From CAZNHL01 sp964572965 (GTDB taxonomy: Bacteria; Bacteroidota; Bacteroidia; Cytophagales; UBA9547): a stretch of DNA of 64,000 bases. Of the stretch, positions 1-9,744 are shown one piece after another. Within the stretch, counting starts at the first letter, position 1. Every line of letters starts with the position of its first letter. The stretch is from contig CAZNHL010000009.1 of NCBI GenBank assembly GCA_964572965.1, positions 1-64,000 on the forward strand. The letters are read 5' to 3'. The notes under the pieces were generated by a model. It worked only from the letters and a program-made list of their open reading frames with translations. It was not told the origin of the DNA and made no database searches. Made by a program: the position numbers and the translations under genes.

Positions 1-55
1 GTGAGTAGTGAGTAGTGAGTAGTGAGTAGTGAGTAGTGAGTAGTGAGTAGTGAGT
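1..55. repeat. Heptanucleotide tandem array (GTGAGTA)
   Basis: Seven full copies of GTGAGTA plus a six-base partial copy, without mismatch. The array starts at or before the left edge, so its true length is unknown. It lies outside any gene. It is the most perfect of five seven-base-period intergenic arrays in this window (also near 25.9, 26.0, 44.1 and 48.4 kb), each with a different unit. Confidence 0.95.
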
Positions 56-163
56 CAACGCCATGCTCAAAACAGGGTTACGAAAATACTACACTATTTT
101 AAAGCTTCTAAAAAGAAATCTATTCTCTCCCGCTAGATATCGCCAGCGGGACTCAATTCTCAA

Positions 164-691
164 TTAACTAAAAAACCCTTTTAGCTTACTCATCATTGTA
201 GCGGGCTCTCTTTTATCCGCCACAGGTGCCCTTTCTGCAACATTTATATCAAAAACTCCGCCCTTGTAATTCTGCAACACAGAATTCATATTAATCCGGC
301 TTGTCTGCCCTCCTGTCAATGCACTGAAAACTTCATTCAATTCAAAGCTTTTATCATTAGGGTCTTTGGACTTCTTTTTTAGGTTACTGATTACCTTAGG
401 TACAAGCGCCAATGCTGCACCTGCTGCCTGGCGGCCGGTAAGACCGAATTTTTGGTGAAACATATTAGTAACCGCTGTAGTAACAGCAGCCATTACCTGT
501 GAATTGCCATCCTGAAAGAGCCCTACAATTGCCCCAAGGTTCCCCCCGTTTGCCTGGTCTTTCAAACCAAAGAAAATAGTGTTTGCCGCCACTTCAATAG
601 CTTCAAGTTTTCTGTTGGCGGGAATAGCCGGATTAGTGAGAATGGCATCGTCGGCATTCTCCTTTACTAATTTGATGAATTGATCTAGCAT
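164..691 (-). CDS. DUF937-like hypothetical protein
   Basis: A 175-residue soluble protein with no signal peptide or membrane segment. The N-terminus (MLDQFIKLVKENADDAI) followed by a Gly/Asn-rich stretch (ANGGNLGAIVGLF) resembles small DUF937-type proteins, many of which begin with a short helix and a glycine-rich loop around a 'GLF' motif. The middle is Ala-rich and the C-terminus is basic. The ATG at 691 follows a plausible spacer. It stands alone, head-to-head with nothing nearby, and its function is unknown. The family assignment rests on sequence feel rather than a profile search. Confidence 0.75.
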   Translation of the reverse strand: MLDQFIKLVKENADDAILTNPAIPANRKLEAIEVAANTIFFGLKDQANGGNLGAIVGLFQDGNSQVMAAVTTAVTNMFHQKFGLTGRQAAGAALALVPKVISNLKKKSKDPNDKSFELNEVFSALTGGQTSRINMNSVLQNYKGGVFDINVAERAPVADKREPATMMSKLKGFFS

Positions 692-814
692 GGTCGTATC
701 GTTTAAATTAAAAAGTCAGTGAAGTATACGAACTACCTCATTATGAAAGTGATACTATACGCTCCGAAAAATTACATTGCTGCGAAAGCATAGACCTTTT
801 CAAAAAATTGAGAC

Positions 815-845
815 AAAAAAACCCCGACTCAGAAAGAATCGGGGC
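815..845 (-). terminator. Intrinsic terminator of fbaA
   Basis: On the minus strand a CCCCGA/TCGGGG stem (822-827 with 839-844) is followed by a run of seven T. It sits 25 bases past the aldolase stop codon. Confidence 0.85.
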
Positions 846-869
846 TTCAATTTTTATGATATTATTGGC

Positions 870-1949
870 TTATGCCAAAGTGTTGATGTTATTCAAATCA
901 GAGAAAGCTATTTTCAATCTTTCTTTGAATGTCTCTTCACCTTTACGCAACCATACACGTGGATCGTAATATTTCTTGTTTGGCTTATCAGCACCTTCTG
1001 GGTTACCGATTTGTCCTTGAAGGTAACCTTCGTTCTTTTGGTAGAACAAACGGATACCATCCCAGAATGCCCACTGCAAATCTGTATCGATGTTCATTTT
1101 GATTACACCGTAAGAAATCGCTTCTCTGATTTCTTCCAAAGATGAACCAGAACCACCGTGGAATACGAAGTATAATGGTTTTTCTTCAGAAAGGTTATAT
1201 TTAGATTTTACGTAATCCTGAGATTTTTTCAAGATTGTCGGATCTAACTTAACGTTACCTGGTTTGTATACACCGTGTACGTTACCGAAAGCAGCAGCAA
1301 TCGTGAATCTGTCACTGATTTTGCTTAATTCTTCATAAGCATAAGCAACATCTTCAGGTTTAGTGTACAATTCAGAATGGTCAACACCAGAGTTGTCAAC
1401 ACCATCTTCTTCACCACCGGTTACACCCAATTCAATTTCCAAAAGCATGCCCATTTTAGACATTCTCTTAAGATATTCTTTACAGATTTCGATGTTTTCG
1501 TGTAATGGCTCTTCAGAAAGATCCAACATGTGAGAAGAGAACAATGGCTTACCTGTAGCTGCGAAATGTTTCTCAGAAGCATCTAACAAACCGTCGATCC
1601 AAGGTAATAATTTTTTAGCAGCGTGATCTGTATGCAAAACAACAGTTGCGCCATACAATTCTGCTACCTGGTGAATGTGCATTGCACCAGAAATAGCACC
1701 GGCAATACAAGCTTTTTGGTTTTCGTTAGAAAGACCTTTGCCTGCATAAAATTGCGCACCACCATTTGAGAATTGGATGATCACCGGAGAATTTACTTCT
1801 TTAGCAGCCTCGATTACCGCATTCACAGTATCAGTACCTGTTACGTTTACTGCAGGAAGGGCATAACCTCTTGCTTTAGCGTCATTGAAGATCTCGATAA
1901 GCGCATCGCCAGTGGCAACACCCGGCTTGATTGATGTAGTCGTAGCCAT
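870..1949 (-). CDS. fbaA: Class II fructose-bisphosphate aldolase
   Basis: This enzyme interconverts fructose-1,6-bisphosphate with dihydroxyacetone phosphate and glyceraldehyde-3-phosphate in glycolysis and gluconeogenesis, using a Zn2+ ion. The 359-residue length matches the E. coli-type class IIA enzyme. Visible motifs are VVLHTDHAAKKLLPWIDG (catalytic Asp and zinc His), the glycine-rich HGGSGSS phosphate-binding loop, and NIDTDLQWAFWDG. The ATG at 1949 fits the family N-terminus. It is monocistronic, with a TAnnTTTG box about 50 bases upstream and a strong terminator downstream. Nothing is unusual. Confidence 0.98.
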   Translation of the reverse strand: MATTTSIKPGVATGDALIEIFNDAKARGYALPAVNVTGTDTVNAVIEAAKEVNSPVIIQFSNGGAQFYAGKGLSNENQKACIAGAISGAMHIHQVAELYGATVVLHTDHAAKKLLPWIDGLLDASEKHFAATGKPLFSSHMLDLSEEPLHENIEICKEYLKRMSKMGMLLEIELGVTGGEEDGVDNSGVDHSELYTKPEDVAYAYEELSKISDRFTIAAAFGNVHGVYKPGNVKLDPTILKKSQDYVKSKYNLSEEKPLYFVFHGGSGSSLEEIREAISYGVIKMNIDTDLQWAFWDGIRLFYQKNEGYLQGQIGNPEGADKPNKKYYDPRVWLRKGEETFKERLKIAFSDLNNINTLA

Positions 1950-1999
1950 TTTTATTTATTTGAGGATTTAGATGGAATACTTAATTACAGACTAAAGAG

Positions 2000-2007
2000 C
2001 AAAAGTA
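2000..2007 (-). promoter_or_regulatory. Probable -7 box for fbaA
   Basis: On the minus strand this reads TACTTTTG, an exact match to the Bacteroidota TAnnTTTG element, about 50 bases upstream of the aldolase ATG. The -33 element is weak (GTTTAC). Confidence 0.6.
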
Positions 2008-2230
2008 AATATTTTATATGTAAACTCACTTGATGTGATGAACTTTTTATCGTTAATTGGCATAAACATAGGCTATTTAACGCTTTTTGCCCCTCAAATA
2101 AAACCCGAAAAGACGGACAGAGTCATAAACTTTCTCTTCCTTTCTTCTTCGTCCATCCTGAGACTGCTATAAATCGTTAACCGGCTTTTTGTGTTTTTTA
2201 AGAAAAACAAATGACCTTTTAAGCTAATTT

Positions 2231-5200
2231 ATGCTGTTTCAAAAAAAGTATTTCCTCTGGATCGCTTCATTCGTAGCGGTGAGTGCAGTAGCTGCCGGTA
2301 TTTACTATTACCAGAAAAACAAAAGTAACGGTGGAGCTTTTGCCCAGGCAGACCCGGCTTTCGGCACATACATTTATGCCTACACTTCGGGTGTTGTTTC
2401 TAATAGTTCACCTATTAAAATTGTACTTGCTGCCGATGTAAACGATTCTGTACAAAGTGAACAACTTATCAAAGAAGAGCTTTTCGATTTCAGTCCAGAC
2501 ATTAAAGGAAAAGCATACTGGACAAGTGCAAACACCATTGAGTTTCGTCCTGAACAACCTTTGGAACCGGGGCAGCTTTATGAAGCAGAATTTGAGCTTG
2601 GCAAGGTTATAGAAGTAAAAGAAAGGAACCTTGAAGTATTTCCGTTCAATTTTAAAGTAATACCTCAAAATTTTGAGCTCAAATCTACAGGTTTCAGATA
2701 CTACGACAAGCGTAATTTCCGTAGTGCGCGCTACACTGGTGTACTGACTACTGCCGATCGTGCTAATAATGAGGCTGTTGAAAAAATACTAAGTGCCAAA
2801 CAAGATGGTAAAGACCTGAAAATCAATTGGAATCATAGTGATGACAAAGTAACACATGAATATTCAATTGAACAGGTAACCTGCTCAGAATCACCAGGAA
2901 AAGTAGCACTTACCTGGGATGGTTCTCCTCTCAATGTAGACAAAAAAGGAACACAGGATATTGAGATCCCGGCTCTGGGTGACTTCAAAGTAATGACTGC
3001 TGCTGTTGTGAACGACGCAGACCAGTATGTGAGTGTTTTCTTCTCTTTCCCTCTTTCAGAAACACAAAACCGCAACGGACTTATTACTGTCAGTGATATC
3101 AGCGCTATCAAGCTGATGGTGATTGATAATGAACTTCGTATTTACCCAGACAAAAAACAGGTCGGTACAAGAAAATTAACGATTGACGCCAGTGTAAAAA
3201 ACATTTTTGAATCCCCGCTGAAAGAAGGTTACAGTGAAGACATCGTTTTCGAAGAATTCAAACCATCTATTGAAGCTGTGGGACAAGGTGTGATTCTGCC
3301 TAGTACAAACGGGATGGTATTACCTTTTAAGGCCATCAACCTCAAATCGGTCAATGTTAAAATTATTCGTATCTATGAGAGTAATGTCACGCAGTTTTTA
3401 CAAGTAAACACGCTTAGTGGTGACAATGAATTAAAGCGTGTCGGCCGGCCGATAATAAATAAAAAATTAAACCTCAAGAGTGCAGGTGATGTAGAACTGA
3501 ACCACTGGAACCGCTTCGCTATTGACTTATCTGAATATATTAAAGTTGAACCAGGGGCTATTTATCAGGTACAACTGAGTTTTGGCAAGCCAGACGTATT
3601 ATGTAACTGTCCTGAAAATGAAGAAAAAGCAGGGGAGAACATATTAAATGACGGGCTCGCTTATTTCACAGACGAGAACGATGAAAGTCAATATGATAAT
3701 CCGGGTTATTACTATGGAAGCTACGATTACGAAGACTATTACTATGAAGATTACAACTGGAACGAAAGAGAAAACCCTTGTAATCCGGCCTTCTATAGTT
3801 ATGGTAATAAAACACGCATAACTAAAAATATTCTTTCTTCTGATCTTGGCATTATTGCCAAAGGTGCTACAAATGGCAATATGACCTTTGTTGTAGCCGA
3901 TCTGAAAAGTACTGATCCGATTTCTGGTGTTACATTAGAGGTTTACAACTTCCAGCGTCAGCTGATCACGACACTGAAAACCGACGGAGACGGCATTGTC
4001 CAGTATACTGACAAGCGTAAACCATTCCTGCTGATTGCCAAACAAGGTGTTCAGCGCGGTTACCTCAAACTTGACGATGGCTCTTCTCTTTCTCTTTCAA
4101 ATTTTGATATAAGCGGAGAAAGTATTCAAAAAGGCTTGAAAGGCTTTATTTATACTGAGCGTGGGGTGTGGCGCCCTGGTGACAGCCTTTTCGTAACTTT
4201 CATTCTGAATGATGAAAATAATCCGCTGCCGGAGTCGCACCCTGTTGTGTTTGAATTGTATAACCCACAGGACCAACTTGCAAAACGTATTGTAAAGGCT
4301 AATCCTGTTAACAATTTCTATACTTTTAAAACCTCTACTCCAACCACTGCCCCTACCGGAAACTGGAAAGCGAAAGTAGTTGTAGGTGGTGCTGAGTTCA
4401 CTAAAAAGATTAAAATTGAAGCCGTTAAACCAAACCGTCTGAAGATTAATCTGGACTTTGGCAAAGAAAAACTGACGGAGGAAGATTCCCCAATTACAGC
4501 CAAACTGGATGTAAAATGGCTGCATGGCGCACCTGTTAGCCACCTAAAGGCTACCTATGAAGTTGATTTCAGCAAAGGAAAAACTGCTTTCAAAAACTTC
4601 CCCGACTACAGCTTCGATGACCCTTCTAAAAAGCTGGATGCAGAAAGCCAGGTGTTTTTCAACGGTCAGCTAAACGAGCAGGGACAGGCAACTATTCGGG
4701 CAGAAATTGATCTGAAAGGCAGCGCACCAGGTATGGTTAATGCGCATTTCAAAGGAAAAGTGTTTGAAGAAAGCGGTGATTTCAGTGTTGATTATGCTAC
4801 TATTCCTTTTTATCCATATACTTCTTTCGTTGGGGTTTCTGTACCACAAAACGAGAAAGGAGGCCGGCTTGAAACCGATAAATGGCATAATGTAAATATT
4901 GCTGTTGTGAATGCAGAAGGGAAACTCATAAACCGTAAGGAAGTAGAAGTTACCTTATATAAAATGGATTGGCGCTGGTGGTGGGAAAACTCCTACGAAA
5001 ATGTGGCCTATTATGTAAGTGACAATTACAAAGCTGCGCTTAAGAAAGAAACACTGAGCCTTTCTAATGGTAAAGGTACCTGGAAAATGAAAATTGATTA
5101 TCCGGCCTGGGGTCGCTACCTGGTACGTGTAACAGATCCTGTATCCGGACATTCAAGCGGTTCTATTGTTTATATAGACTGGCCGTCTACTTACAGCAGA

Positions 5201-7834
5201 GACAAGCGTGAAGGTTCAAACTGGGCAACCATGCTTTCATTCACAACTGATAAACAAAAATACAATGTAGGCGACCAGGTTCACCTGACAATACCAAGCA
5301 GCGAAGGTGGCCGGGCCTTTATTTCATTAGAAAGCGGCAGCAAGGTGGTTAAAACTTTCTGGGTTAAAACTACAGCAGGACAAACTGTTTATAGTTTTGA
5401 AGCAACAGCAGACCTATCACCGAACGTGTATGCGCACGTTACCCTGATCCAGCCACATAAAAACACCACCAACGATCTTCCGATCAGGATGTATGGTGTG
5501 ATACCGTTTTTTGTGGAAGACCCTAACACCCATATTACACCCAAAATGACAATTCCGGATGTATTGAGACCGGATGAGGACTATACAATCAAAGTAAATG
5601 AGGAAAAAGGCAAAGCAATGACCTACACCATTGCCATTGTAGATGAAGGGCTGCTTGATCTGACAAAATTCAAAACTCCTGATCCTTGGAAAAGCTTCTA
5701 TTCACGTGAAGCTTTGGGTGTAAAAACCTGGGATTTATACGACTTTGTTTGTGGCGCCTATGGTGTTCAGCTAGAGCGCATACTTGCCATTGGTGGTGAT
5801 GAGGAATTGAAAAACAAAGGAGGCATGAAAGCTTCCCGCTTTAAACCGGTAGTAAGTTACCTTGGCCCATTTACATTAAAGGCCGGAGCCAGCAATAATC
5901 ACGTAGTACATATGCCAAATTATATAGGCTCTGTAAGGGCAATGATTGTTGCAGGAGAAGAAGGCGCTTATGGCGCTACTGAAAAAACAATCCCGGTAAA
6001 ACAGTCGCTGATGGTACTGGGTACACTTCCTCGTGTGCTTGGGCCTCAGGAAAATGTTAAGCTGCCTGTCAACCTGTTTGCTACAGACAATACAGTTAAA
6101 AACGTTACTGTAACTGTCGAGACCAACAAATTGCTTTCTATTCAGGGCTCAGCCACTCAAAACCTGAGCTTCACCAAACAAGGCGAAAAAATGGCTTATT
6201 TCAATCTAAAAACAGAAAGTATCCTTGGTGTTGGTGAAGTACTTATCAAAGCTACTTCAGGCAAAACTGTTACTACCTACAAAGTTGAACTGGATATACG
6301 TAACCCAAGTCAGCAAATCATAGATGTAAAGGAGTTTGCTGTTCCTGCAGGAAAAACGATTAATGCGAGCATTAACCCATTAGGTATGGCAGGTACTAAT
6401 CGTGCAACGTTGGAAGTTTCGAGTATTCCTGCTATTAACCTGGAATCACGTCTGAACTACCTCATTACCTATCCGCATGGTTGTATAGAACAAACAACTT
6501 CATCTGTTTTCCCTCAGCTTTATCTTACCGGTATCCTTGACCTGAATGAATCATACAAAGCTGAAATTGAGAGAAATGTGAGAGCCGCGATTGAAAAGCT
6601 CCAGAGCTTCCAGACAGCCGACGGTGGTTTCTCTTACTGGCCCGGCGAAATGGTTGCTGACGAATGGGGAAGCAGTTATGCCGGTCATTTCCTTGTAGAA
6701 GCATCAAACAAAGGCTATCCCGTACCTGTTACCATACTTAAGAAATGGCGTAAATTCCAGTCTAAACTGGCAAACGATTATTCTTATAACGATAAACATC
6801 AATACGAATATCTGATGCAGGCTTATCGTCTCTACACTCTGGCATTGGCTAAAGAACCGGAACTGGGCGCTATGAACCGTATGCGTGAACAAAGCAAAGT
6901 CTCTAACCTGGCACGCTGGCAATTAGCTGCTGCTTACATTATGGCCGGGCAGACAGAAGTCGGAAGGGCAATTGCCAAGTCTTGTAGCTATGAGGTTGAT
7001 AAATATCGTGAATTCGGCTATACCTACGGCTCTGACGATCGCGATCAGGCAATGATTTTAGAAGTTCTGAACCTGTTGAATGACCAGGCAGAATCTTATA
7101 ATATGCTCAAAACAGTAGCATCGGCACTCAGCAGCCAGGAATGGATGAGTACTCAGACTACTGCTTATTGCTTAATAGCTGTGAGTAAATACGCTGAAAA
7201 AAATAGCACAAAAGCTACAATGGAGTTTAGCTACGACTGGAATAAGGCAGGCAATAAAACCATTGAATCACCAAAAAGTGTTACTCAGGCTAATCTGCCG
7301 CTGAAAGAAGGCGCAACTAATTCACTATCATTACATAATACGGGTAATGCGGTATTGTTTGCCAGGGTGATTTCAAGAGGTAAACCAATGTTTGATACCC
7401 AACCGGCAGGTGCAAACGGCTTACAAATGGAGGTTACTTACAAAGACAAACAAGGCAAAAATCTGGATGTTACAAATATTGCTCAGGGTACAGATTTTTA
7501 TGCTGAAGTAACTGTGAGTAATAATGGATTGCGTGGCAACTACCAGGAGCTGATTTTGTCACAGATATTTGCTTCAGGATGGGAAATTTTGAACTCACGC
7601 ATAAACGAAGGCCCGGACAATAATAATAAAGGTGCCCAATATCAGGATTACCGTGATGACAGGGTATATACTTATTTTGACCTGCGCCAAAACGAACGTA
7701 AAACATTCCGCATTAACCTCAATGCAACCTATGAAGGCAAGTTCTACATGCCGCTCGTGAATTGTGAAGCCATGTATGACAATACTGTCTTTGCACGTCA
7801 GCCGGGTTATTGGGTGAATGTGGTTAAAAAATAA
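2231..7834 (+). CDS. Alpha-2-macroglobulin family protein with thioester motif
   Basis: A very large (1867-residue) envelope protein of the bacterial A2M (YfhM-like) family. These are thought to trap proteases that enter the periplasm. The N-terminus has one hydrophobic segment (about 8-25) without a lipobox Cys, so it is probably an uncleaved membrane anchor or a signal peptide. MG-type beta domains fill most of the length. A Tyr/Asp-rich insertion lies near residues 475-525. The thioester motif Cys-Ile-Glu-Gln is intact at residues 1418-1421 (YPHGCIEQTTS), followed by the alpha-helical toroid domain. Bacterial A2M usually pairs with penicillin-binding protein 1C. Here that gene begins 5.7 kb downstream rather than next door. 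Confidence 0.93.
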   Translation: MLFQKKYFLWIASFVAVSAVAAGIYYYQKNKSNGGAFAQADPAFGTYIYAYTSGVVSNSSPIKIVLAADVNDSVQSEQLIKEELFDFSPDIKGKAYWTSANTIEFRPEQPLEPGQLYEAEFELGKVIEVKERNLEVFPFNFKVIPQNFELKSTGFRYYDKRNFRSARYTGVLTTADRANNEAVEKILSAKQDGKDLKINWNHSDDKVTHEYSIEQVTCSESPGKVALTWDGSPLNVDKKGTQDIEIPALGDFKVMTAAVVNDADQYVSVFFSFPLSETQNRNGLITVSDISAIKLMVIDNELRIYPDKKQVGTRKLTIDASVKNIFESPLKEGYSEDIVFEEFKPSIEAVGQGVILPSTNGMVLPFKAINLKSVNVKIIRIYESNVTQFLQVNTLSGDNELKRVGRPIINKKLNLKSAGDVELNHWNRFAIDLSEYIKVEPGAIYQVQLSFGKPDVLCNCPENEEKAGENILNDGLAYFTDENDESQYDNPGYYYGSYDYEDYYYEDYNWNERENPCNPAFYSYGNKTRITKNILSSDLGIIAKGATNGNMTFVVADLKSTDPISGVTLEVYNFQRQLITTLKTDGDGIVQYTDKRKPFLLIAKQGVQRGYLKLDDGSSLSLSNFDISGESIQKGLKGFIYTERGVWRPGDSLFVTFILNDENNPLPESHPVVFELYNPQDQLAKRIVKANPVNNFYTFKTSTPTTAPTGNWKAKVVVGGAEFTKKIKIEAVKPNRLKINLDFGKEKLTEEDSPITAKLDVKWLHGAPVSHLKATYEVDFSKGKTAFKNFPDYSFDDPSKKLDAESQVFFNGQLNEQGQATIRAEIDLKGSAPGMVNAHFKGKVFEESGDFSVDYATIPFYPYTSFVGVSVPQNEKGGRLETDKWHNVNIAVVNAEGKLINRKEVEVTLYKMDWRWWWENSYENVAYYVSDNYKAALKKETLSLSNGKGTWKMKIDYPAWGRYLVRVTDPVSGHSSGSIVYIDWPSTYSRDKREGSNWATMLSFTTDKQKYNVGDQVHLTIPSSEGGRAFISLESGSKVVKTFWVKTTAGQTVYSFEATADLSPNVYAHVTLIQPHKNTTNDLPIRMYGVIPFFVEDPNTHITPKMTIPDVLRPDEDYTIKVNEEKGKAMTYTIAIVDEGLLDLTKFKTPDPWKSFYSREALGVKTWDLYDFVCGAYGVQLERILAIGGDEELKNKGGMKASRFKPVVSYLGPFTLKAGASNNHVVHMPNYIGSVRAMIVAGEEGAYGATEKTIPVKQSLMVLGTLPRVLGPQENVKLPVNLFATDNTVKNVTVTVETNKLLSIQGSATQNLSFTKQGEKMAYFNLKTESILGVGEVLIKATSGKTVTTYKVELDIRNPSQQIIDVKEFAVPAGKTINASINPLGMAGTNRATLEVSSIPAINLESRLNYLITYPHGCIEQTTSSVFPQLYLTGILDLNESYKAEIERNVRAAIEKLQSFQTADGGFSYWPGEMVADEWGSSYAGHFLVEASNKGYPVPVTILKKWRKFQSKLANDYSYNDKHQYEYLMQAYRLYTLALAKEPELGAMNRMREQSKVSNLARWQLAAAYIMAGQTEVGRAIAKSCSYEVDKYREFGYTYGSDDRDQAMILEVLNLLNDQAESYNMLKTVASALSSQEWMSTQTTAYCLIAVSKYAEKNSTKATMEFSYDWNKAGNKTIESPKSVTQANLPLKEGATNSLSLHNTGNAVLFARVISRGKPMFDTQPAGANGLQMEVTYKDKQGKNLDVTNIAQGTDFYAEVTVSNNGLRGNYQELILSQIFASGWEILNSRINEGPDNNNKGAQYQDYRDDRVYTYFDLRQNERKTFRINLNATYEGKFYMPLVNCEAMYDNTVFARQPGYWVNVVKK

Positions 7835-7840
7835 TACTTA

Positions 7841-7869
7841 TTCCCGCAGCAAATGCTGCGGGAATTTTT
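7841..7869 (+). terminator. Intrinsic terminator of the A2M gene
   Basis: An 11-bp perfect stem TTCCCGCAGCA/TGCTGCGGGAA (7841-7851 with 7854-7864) is followed by five T, immediately after the A2M stop codon. Confidence 0.92.
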
Positions 7870-7966
7870 ACTTCCTGCTAACTACTCTAATTTAGTAACC
7901 GATGATTTTATAGTTAATTATAAATTAGTTTTCCTAATTTGACATTCAAACCAATTTAACCTTATA

Positions 7967-8392
7967 ATGAATCAAAAACCTTCTAACGCATTTATTGGTG
8001 CATCATGGATTGCCCTTGCAGCCGGTGTCCTTTCTTACAATATCGGTTTGTGGAACGCTGCAATGCTCCTGAATGAAAAAGGCTACTACTTTACCGTATT
8101 AATGTATGGTCTTTTTGCCGCAGTTTCAGTACAGAAAACAGTAAGAGATAAAATGGAAGGAATTCCGGTAACGAACATTTACTACGGCATCAGTTGGGTT
8201 TCTGCTGTTCTTGCCATCCTTTTACTCATCGTAGGTTTGTGGAATGCAAATACACTTACATCAAGTGAAAAAGGTTTTTACGGGATGTCGTTTTTATTGA
8301 GCCTGTTTGCTGCCATTGCAGTACAGAAAAACACACGTGACAGTCAGCCTGTCCCAACTAAAACACATCATTCGGAAAAAGAACCGGCATAA
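7967..8392 (+). CDS. yiaA: YiaA/YiaB-type inner membrane protein
   Basis: A 141-residue membrane protein made of two repeats of a two-helix unit. Compare GASWIALAAGVLSYNIGLWNA with GISWVSAVLAILLLIVGLWNA, each followed by a second helix ending in (V/I)AVQK-TRD. This is the YiaAB two-helix domain arrangement known from enterobacterial YiaA, whose function is not established. Four transmembrane segments are expected, with a hydrophilic C-terminal tail. It is a single gene between two strong terminators. Confidence 0.85.
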   Translation: MNQKPSNAFIGASWIALAAGVLSYNIGLWNAAMLLNEKGYYFTVLMYGLFAAVSVQKTVRDKMEGIPVTNIYYGISWVSAVLAILLLIVGLWNANTLTSSEKGFYGMSFLLSLFAAIAVQKNTRDSQPVPTKTHHSEKEPA

Positions 8393-8409
8393 TCTTTTAA
8401 TAATATCCA

Positions 8410-8452
8410 AAAGTGAGGGGTACTTTCTTAAAGAAAGTACCCCTCACTTTTT
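8410..8452. terminator. Bidirectional intrinsic terminator
   Basis: A 20-bp perfect inverted repeat with a single central base (8410-8429 with 8431-8450), with A-runs on one side and T-runs on the other. It is placed to end both the yiaA transcript and the convergent small gene at 8485-8685. Confidence 0.9.
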
Positions 8453-8484
8453 GTATAAGTTTATTGGATCTATAAAATCAATTT

Positions 8485-8685
8485 TTACTTTTTCTTCACA
8501 TCCATTTTTTTAACCAACTTCTCAATCTGCTCTAAAGATCTTGAAGCTTCCTGTTTGTCAAATGTATAATCCTTGATTTTAACTGGCTTTCCATCACTTC
8601 CCAATGATGTGATCCTTTTATTGGTGAATATAGCCATATCAGTATTTTTTATATGATACATCAAATCTACAAAAGTGTTAAGCAT
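8485..8685 (-). CDS. Small hypothetical protein
   Basis: A 66-residue charged protein with no signal peptide. The C-terminal half is Lys/Glu-rich and probably helical (ASRSLEQIEKLVKKMDVKKK). The segment MAIFTNKRITSLGSDGKPVKI looks like a beta-strand-rich core. It is convergent with yiaA and shares its terminator, which supports it being transcribed. The start is uncertain: Met9 or Met17 would also serve. No family was recognised. Confidence 0.5.
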   Translation of the reverse strand: MLNTFVDLMYHIKNTDMAIFTNKRITSLGSDGKPVKIKDYTFDKQEASRSLEQIEKLVKKMDVKKK

Positions 8686-8731
8686 TCTTCACAAATAAAT
8701 ACCTGATTTTCAAATAAATATCCTGTTTTTG

Positions 8732-8761
8732 TTTGAGTTAGACCGTTAAAGGCCTATCTTG
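8732..8761 (+). promoter_or_regulatory. Bacteroidota-type promoter
   Basis: TTTG (8732-8735), a 19-bp spacer, then TATCTTG (8755-8761), close to the TTTG-N19-TAnnTTTG consensus. It lies 44 bases upstream of the methyltransferase ATG. Confidence 0.6.
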
Positions 8762-8804
8762 ATTAGATATACCTACCAATTTTTACTCCTAACCAATAAC
8801 CACA

Positions 8805-9710
8805 ATGGCAGACAAAAAAGATTTAGATTTTACATACACCACTATCGATGAGATATTTCGCCTGAGCATGGGTGAAAGCAGTGATTACAGTGGTGCAAAG
8901 TATGATGGTGATTTTACTATGTCACTGGAAGCGGCACAAAAGGCTAAACACAAATTTATTGCCGATAGTTTAAATATTAAAGGAGGCAGCAAGGTGCTGG
9001 ATATGGCTTGTGGCTGGGCACCATTTACCAATTATATTGTGAATGAAAGAGGTGCAGAAAGTATTGGCCTCACATTGTCACAAGGACAAGCCAATGCCTG
9101 TAAAGCAAACGGTTTCAATGTAATCGTACAGGATTGCCGTACTGTTAAACCCGAACATTTCGGAACATTCGATGCTATTACCTGTATTGGTGGCTTGGAA
9201 CATTTTGTTTCTGTGGAAGAATATAAAGCGGGCAAGCAAGAGCAGATTTACAGAGACTTCTTCAAAACATTGAACGACCTTTTGCCCGTTGGGGGCAGGT
9301 TTTACATGCAGACTATGGTTTTTAGCAAAAACATGGTTGATTATGAAACAATCAGCGTAGATGCTCCAAAAGACTCTGCAGCTTATATGTGTGCATTAAT
9401 GGTAAAACAGTTTCCCGGCTCATGGTTACCGTACGGTCCGGAAATGGTGATCAAAAATGCCGAACCTCATTTTAAACTGATTTCCCAAAGCAGCGGAAGA
9501 CTGGATTACATCGAAACGATCGGCCAGTGGCGTAAGAAATTCCGGAAGTTTAACCTGAAAAAATACTGGCTCTACCTCTCTCTCGTTCCCAAGTTCATTA
9601 CAGATCGTGAATTCAGGCATCAGGTAGCCGTTTTTAAAGTAAGCCCTAACAGGGTTTGTTTTGAAAAAGAAATTATGGATCACTACAGATTGGTATTTGA
9701 GAAAGTATAA
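8805..9710 (+). CDS. Cyclopropane-fatty-acid-synthase-like SAM methyltransferase
   Basis: A 301-residue class I SAM-dependent methyltransferase. The glycine-rich SAM loop reads VLDMACGWAPFTNYIV, and the following IGLTLSQGQANAC resembles the 'GVTLS..Q' signature of CFA synthase and mycolic-acid methyltransferases. The C-terminal part (IETIGQWRKKF) also matches that group. The likely role is modification of an unsaturated lipid chain. It is shorter than E. coli Cfa (about 380) and lacks the N-terminal lipid-binding domain, so a different substrate is possible. It is monocistronic. Confidence 0.8.
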   Translation: MADKKDLDFTYTTIDEIFRLSMGESSDYSGAKYDGDFTMSLEAAQKAKHKFIADSLNIKGGSKVLDMACGWAPFTNYIVNERGAESIGLTLSQGQANACKANGFNVIVQDCRTVKPEHFGTFDAITCIGGLEHFVSVEEYKAGKQEQIYRDFFKTLNDLLPVGGRFYMQTMVFSKNMVDYETISVDAPKDSAAYMCALMVKQFPGSWLPYGPEMVIKNAEPHFKLISQSSGRLDYIETIGQWRKKFRKFNLKKYWLYLSLVPKFITDREFRHQVAVFKVSPNRVCFEKEIMDHYRLVFEKV

Positions 9711-9716
9711 ATAATA

Positions 9717-9744
9717 GAAAGGGGGCTTAAGCCCCCTTTCTATT
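9717..9744. terminator. Bidirectional terminator between the methyltransferase and mlaD
   Basis: A perfect palindrome, GAAAGGGGG CTTAAG CCCCCTTTC (9717-9740). It sits 6 bases after the plus-strand gene and overlaps the stop codon of the minus-strand MCE gene. Confidence 0.8.

Noticed and set aside
129..150. Terminator after the DUF937-like gene
   Set aside because: A CCCGCT/AGCGGG stem exists, but no T-run follows on either strand.
777..1145. Plus-strand ORF opposite fbaA
   Set aside because: It lies inside the antisense of a clear housekeeping gene and its terminator, and its product has no plausible composition.
4097..4543. Minus-strand ORF opposite the A2M gene
   Set aside because: The forward frame is a well-supported A2M domain; the reverse ORF has low-complexity, Phe-rich sequence.
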